Part shown: piece after piece, positions 61,818 through 64,000 of the stretch | Layout of the letters: each line of letters begins with the position of its first letter | How positions within the stretch are numbered: the first letter of the stretch is position 1 | Assembly (NCBI GenBank): GCA_031292915.1 | Contig: JAUMSH010000034.1 | Span: 1-64,000 of the forward strand | Source of the DNA: Collinsella sp. | Lineage (GTDB): Bacteria; Actinomycetota; Coriobacteriia; Coriobacteriales; Coriobacteriaceae | Direction: 5' to 3' | Length of the DNA: 64,000 nucleotides | Program-made: the position numbers and the translations under genes | Notes under the pieces: model-generated | Databases searched by the model: none | What the model saw: the letters and a program-made list of their open reading frames with translations, nothing else | What the model was told of the DNA's origin: nothing

Positions 61818-62348
61818 ATGACGGACTCTTTTGAGCAGATTTCCGCACACAACGAGGAGCTGGCGCGCGATATTGTCGAGCGCGCGAGCGCTCGGGGCGT
61901 GACGGTTTCGACGGCTGAGTCGCTGACGGCGGGTATGATCGCATCGACGATTGCCGATATCCCGGGCGCCTCGGCGGTGCTGCGTGGCGGTGCGGTGACC
62001 TATTGCGATGAGATTAAGCATCGCGTTCTTGGTGTTGAGCAGGAGACGCTCGACCGCTATACCGCGGTGTCGCATCAGACCGCGCGCGAGATGGCGGCGG
62101 GTTCGCTGGAGCTGTACCAGAGCGATATTGCAGTGAGCGCAACGGGTTATGCCGGCCCCGGCGGTGGCACTGAGGACGATCCGGCGGGCACTTTCTATAT
62201 TGGCTGGGCGCATCGTTCCGCCGATGGGGGCGTGCCGGTCGTGGACTCTGTGCGCTGCCACTATGAGGGCGACCGTTCGTGTGTTCGTGCCCATGCGGTC
62301 ACGGAGGCATTGGGTCGCATTGCCCTTGTGCTCAACTCTATGGAATAG
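61818..62348 (+). CDS. cinA: CinA C-terminal domain protein (PncC-like nicotinamide-nucleotide amidase)
   Basis: Deamidates nicotinamide mononucleotide; the full-length form is called competence-damage protein in streptococci and is induced with recA. At 176 aa only the CinA C-terminal domain is present, with STAESLTAGMIASTIADIPG, GGAVTYCDEIKH, AVSHQTAREMA and SATGYAGPGGGTEDDPAG. The N-terminal MoCF-like domain is missing. ATG at 61818; a GTG at 61812 is possible. Lies immediately upstream of recA but separated by its own promoter region. Confidence 0.93.
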   Translation: MTDSFEQISAHNEELARDIVERASARGVTVSTAESLTAGMIASTIADIPGASAVLRGGAVTYCDEIKHRVLGVEQETLDRYTAVSHQTAREMAAGSLELYQSDIAVSATGYAGPGGGTEDDPAGTFYIGWAHRSADGGVPVVDSVRCHYEGDRSCVRAHAVTEALGRIALVLNSME

Positions 62349-62355
62349 ACGTGTT

Positions 62356-62381
62356 TTAAGGGGTCTCCGAGCCCCTTAATT
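62356..62381 (+). terminator. Weak terminator-like hairpin after cinA
   Basis: TTAAGGGG (62356-62363) pairs with CCCCTTAA (62372-62379); the 3' T-run is poor (TTGT). Confidence 0.5.
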
Positions 62382-62397
62382 GTGGAGATAGGGACCT
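62378..62397 (+). repeat. Dispersed repeat AATTGTGGAGAYAGGGACCT, copy 2
   Basis: Matches 4205-4224 at 19 of 20 positions. Lies between cinA and the recA TTTGGT array, a comparable position to copy 1. Confidence 0.6.
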
Positions 62398-62454
62398 TAG
62401 GCTCATTTGGCGTTTGTGCTGGTTGTAGATGTATTTTTGCCTGCCTTGTTCATA

Positions 62455-62515
62455 TTTGGTCCTTTGTGGTCAAGCATTTGGTCAGTGTTTGGTCGGCGTT
62501 TGGTTGGGTTTTGGA
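62455..62515 (+). promoter_or_regulatory. Six-unit TTTGGT array upstream of recA
   Basis: TTTGGT or one-mismatch versions start at 62455, 62465 (TGTGGT), 62477, 62488, 62499 and 62510 (TTTGGA). The last four are at an exact 11-bp period. The unit at 62477 shares TTTGGTCAG with the com-gene sites. The array ends 14 nt before a -10 TATGAT, so it would overlap the missing -35. Confidence 0.65.
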
Positions 62516-62528
62516 AAGACCGCCTGCA

Positions 62529-62534
62529 TATGAT
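62529..62534 (+). promoter_or_regulatory. recA -10 element
   Basis: TATGAT; no -35 consensus lies 17 nt upstream, where instead the TTTGGT array ends. Confidence 0.5.
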
Positions 62535-62553
62535 TGGCCTGAACGGTTGACCA

Positions 62554-62567
62554 CGAACAGCCGTTCG
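62554..62567 (+). promoter_or_regulatory. LexA/SOS-type box in the recA leader
   Basis: CGAACAGCCGTTCG is a perfect CGAAC-N4-GTTCG palindrome matching the Gram-positive LexA (DinR) box. It lies about 20 nt after the -10 and 39 nt before the recA ATG, where a repressor would block transcription. Confidence 0.85.
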
Positions 62568-62605
62568 TTTATTATCGATGCAGGTTGTTAAGAGGAGGGC
62601 TATTC

Positions 62606-63754
62606 ATGGCCAAGAATTCAGGTCCCGTACGTACCGTTCATGCTCGCACGACGGGTAAAGAGCGCGATGAGATGATCGCCACCACCAAGGCCGAGATCGA
62701 GAAGAAATTCGGCCAGGGTTCCATCATGAGGTACGGCGACGGTGGTCCCGAGCTCGAGGTCGAGGCCATTCCCACGGGCGCCCTGGCCCTCGATGCCGCG
62801 CTGGGTATCGGCGGCGTGCCGCGCGGCCGTATCGTCGAGATTTACGGTCCTGAGTCCTCCGGTAAGACGACGCTTTCGCTCGAGATCCTGGCCGAGGCCC
62901 AGGCAATGGGTGGCGTTGTGGCATTTATCGATGCCGAGCACGCGCTCGATCCCACGTATGCCGCGCGCATCGGCGTGGATATCGACGAGGTGCTCATTTC
63001 CCAGCCCGATACGGGCGAGCAGGCGCTCGAGATTGTTGACATGCTCGTGCGTTCTGGCGCCATCGATGCCATCGTCGTCGACTCCGTCGCCGCGCTGACC
63101 CCGCGTGCCGAAATCGAGGGAGAAATCGGCGATACTACGGTCGGTCTTCAGGCTCGCCTGATGAGCCAGGCGCTCCGCAAGCTCGCCGGCTCGCTGTCCA
63201 AGTCCAACACGACGTGCATCTTCATTAACCAGCTGCGTGAGAAGATCGGCGTCATGTTCGGCAACCCCGAGACTACGACGGGCGGCCGCGCCCTTAAGTT
63301 CTTCTCTTCGGTGCGTATCGACATTCGCCGTATCGACAGCATTAAGCTTAAGGACGAGGTTATCGGTAACCGCGTGCGCGCCAAGGTCGTTAAGAACAAG
63401 GTGGCAGCTCCGTTCCGTTCTGCTGAGTTCGACATCATGTACGGTACGGGCATCTCTAAGGAGGGCTCGATTCTGGACATGGCTGTCGAGTGCGGCATCT
63501 GCAAGAAGATGGGCTCCTGGTTTGCCTATGGCGAGGACAAGCTCGGCAACGGTCGCGAGGCCGCCAAGGCGTTCCTGCGCGAACACCCCGATTGCGCTGA
63601 CGAGATTGAGCATAAGGTCCGCCTTGCCTGCGGACTTGAGTTTGATGACGATGCTCCGTCCGAGGTCGAGCTGACCGATCAGCCTGCGCCTGAGGAGTTT
63701 GACGAGCTTTACGCCATCGATGGTTCCGCCATGCTCGATGATGACGACGAGTAG
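62606..63754 (+). CDS. recA: Recombinase RecA
   Basis: Strand-exchange ATPase and SOS co-protease. The 382-aa protein has an N-terminal extension of about 20 residues, the GQGSIMRYGDGGP region, Walker A GPESSGKTTLS (81-88), FIDAEHALDPTYA, IVVDSVAALTPRAE, the KSNTTCIFINQLREKIGVMFGNPETTTGG loop 2 block split across positions about 205-233, and an acidic C-terminus ending LDDDDE. ATG follows AGGAGGG by 6 nt. Upstream region combines a LexA box with the TTTGGT array shared with competence genes. Confidence 0.98.
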   Translation: MAKNSGPVRTVHARTTGKERDEMIATTKAEIEKKFGQGSIMRYGDGGPELEVEAIPTGALALDAALGIGGVPRGRIVEIYGPESSGKTTLSLEILAEAQAMGGVVAFIDAEHALDPTYAARIGVDIDEVLISQPDTGEQALEIVDMLVRSGAIDAIVVDSVAALTPRAEIEGEIGDTTVGLQARLMSQALRKLAGSLSKSNTTCIFINQLREKIGVMFGNPETTTGGRALKFFSSVRIDIRRIDSIKLKDEVIGNRVRAKVVKNKVAAPFRSAEFDIMYGTGISKEGSILDMAVECGICKKMGSWFAYGEDKLGNGREAAKAFLREHPDCADEIEHKVRLACGLEFDDDAPSEVELTDQPAPEEFDELYAIDGSAMLDDDDE

Positions 63755-63765
63755 CGGTTACGCTC

Positions 63766-64000
63766 ATGTCGTATACGGTGACCGAGGCCACGGTCGTCTT
63801 TCCCGATAAGAAGGCGGCTTCCTCGTTCTCGAGCGGGTATGCGTCCAAAAAGCCTTGCGCACATATCGATTGTGAGCTTGAGGGCGGTTTTGAGCGGTCC
63901 ATTTGGATTCCCGTGCGGGTCGCGCGGCTGTATGTCAAAAACCGCCCCGATCTTCCCAGTGATTGGGACAACTTTCGTGAGGCGGTGAAGCTCATCGAGC
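63766..64000 (+). CDS. Unidentified protein, 5' part only (recX position)
   Basis: An open frame begins with ATG at 63766, 11 nt after recA, and runs off the window with no stop (78 codons visible). It starts MSYTVTEATVVFPDKKAASS and continues with SIWIPVRVARLYVKNRPDL and DWDNFREAVKLIE. I do not recognise it from this fragment. Position right after recA makes a RecX-type regulator with an N-terminal extension plausible, but no RecX helical repeat is visible yet. Confidence 0.5.
   Translation, partial: MSYTVTEATVVFPDKKAASSFSSGYASKKPCAHIDCELEGGFERSIWIPVRVARLYVKNRPDLPSDWDNFREAVKLIE

Noticed and set aside
60072..62294. 740-codon minus-strand frame opposite rimO-pgsA-cinA
   Set aside because: Spans three clear genes in antisense with a His/Arg-rich artefactual composition.

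Overview
This 64 kb window is a chromosomal, gene-dense stretch of a high-GC bacterium. Nearly everything is on the plus strand; only the block at about 20.1-25.2 kb holds minus-strand genes. The gene set points to a Coriobacteriia member, most likely Collinsella or a close relative. It has an actinobacterial-type integration host factor (mIHF), but gene orders that resemble Bacillus (rplS-rnhB...dprA-trmFO-xerC-rpsB-tsf-pyrH-frr-uppS-cdsA-dxr-rseP; comEA-comEC-holA-rpsT-lepA-hemW-dnaJ; phoH-ybeY-dgkA-era-recO; ftsK-rodZ-pgsA-cinA-recA), plus anaerobic metabolism (PPDK, bifunctional AdhE, class 1B dihydroorotate dehydrogenase). The taxon is inferred from content only.

Layout. 0-9.6 kb: ppdK, rplS, rnhB, then a yraN-comM-dprA (DNA processing/competence) operon followed by trmFO and a Xer recombinase. 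9.6-20 kb: rpsB-tsf, then one long run pyrH-frr-uppS-cdsA-dxr-rseP-ispG-proS covering UMP kinase, ribosome recycling, undecaprenyl and phospholipid precursors, the MEP isoprenoid pathway and a site-2 protease. 20-25.2 kb: an accessory-looking block with an aminoglycoside phosphotransferase-like kinase, adhE, a REP-associated tyrosine transposase (RAYT) flanked by repeats, and rpmB. 25.2-32.3 kb: a PyrR-attenuated pyrimidine operon (pyrR-B-C-K-D-F), followed by mihF-gmk-rpoZ-thiI. 33.6-38 kb: comEA-comEC-holA, then rpsT. 38-50 kb: lepA, dusB, hemW, two dnaJ-type genes (the first membrane-anchored), mtaB, phoH, ybeY, dgkA, era, recO. 50-64 kb: rpsO, pnp, a 640-bp non-coding region, rnj, ftsK, a RodZ-like gene, yajQ, rimO, pgsA, cinA (PncC part), recA and the start of an unidentified gene.

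Signals that ordinary annotation would miss. (1) A TTTGGT direct repeat with an 11-bp period lies upstream of yraN-comM-dprA, comEA-comEC and recA. The first two sites share an identical 20-mer. This looks like the operator of an undescribed competence regulon. recA additionally has a perfectly palindromic LexA/SOS-type box. (2) Between pnp and rnj lie two long hairpin elements in opposite orientation. They have 40- and 32-bp arms of different sequence around a shared 69-nt core, with compensatory base changes in an inner hairpin. This is strong evidence for a selected nucleic-acid structure. (3) The RAYT gene is bracketed by inverted copies of a 33-bp repeat unit. (4) There is a membrane-anchored DnaJ lacking its C-terminal dimerisation half, an RseP with an inserted winged-helix-like segment, and a Xer recombinase with no standard start codon.
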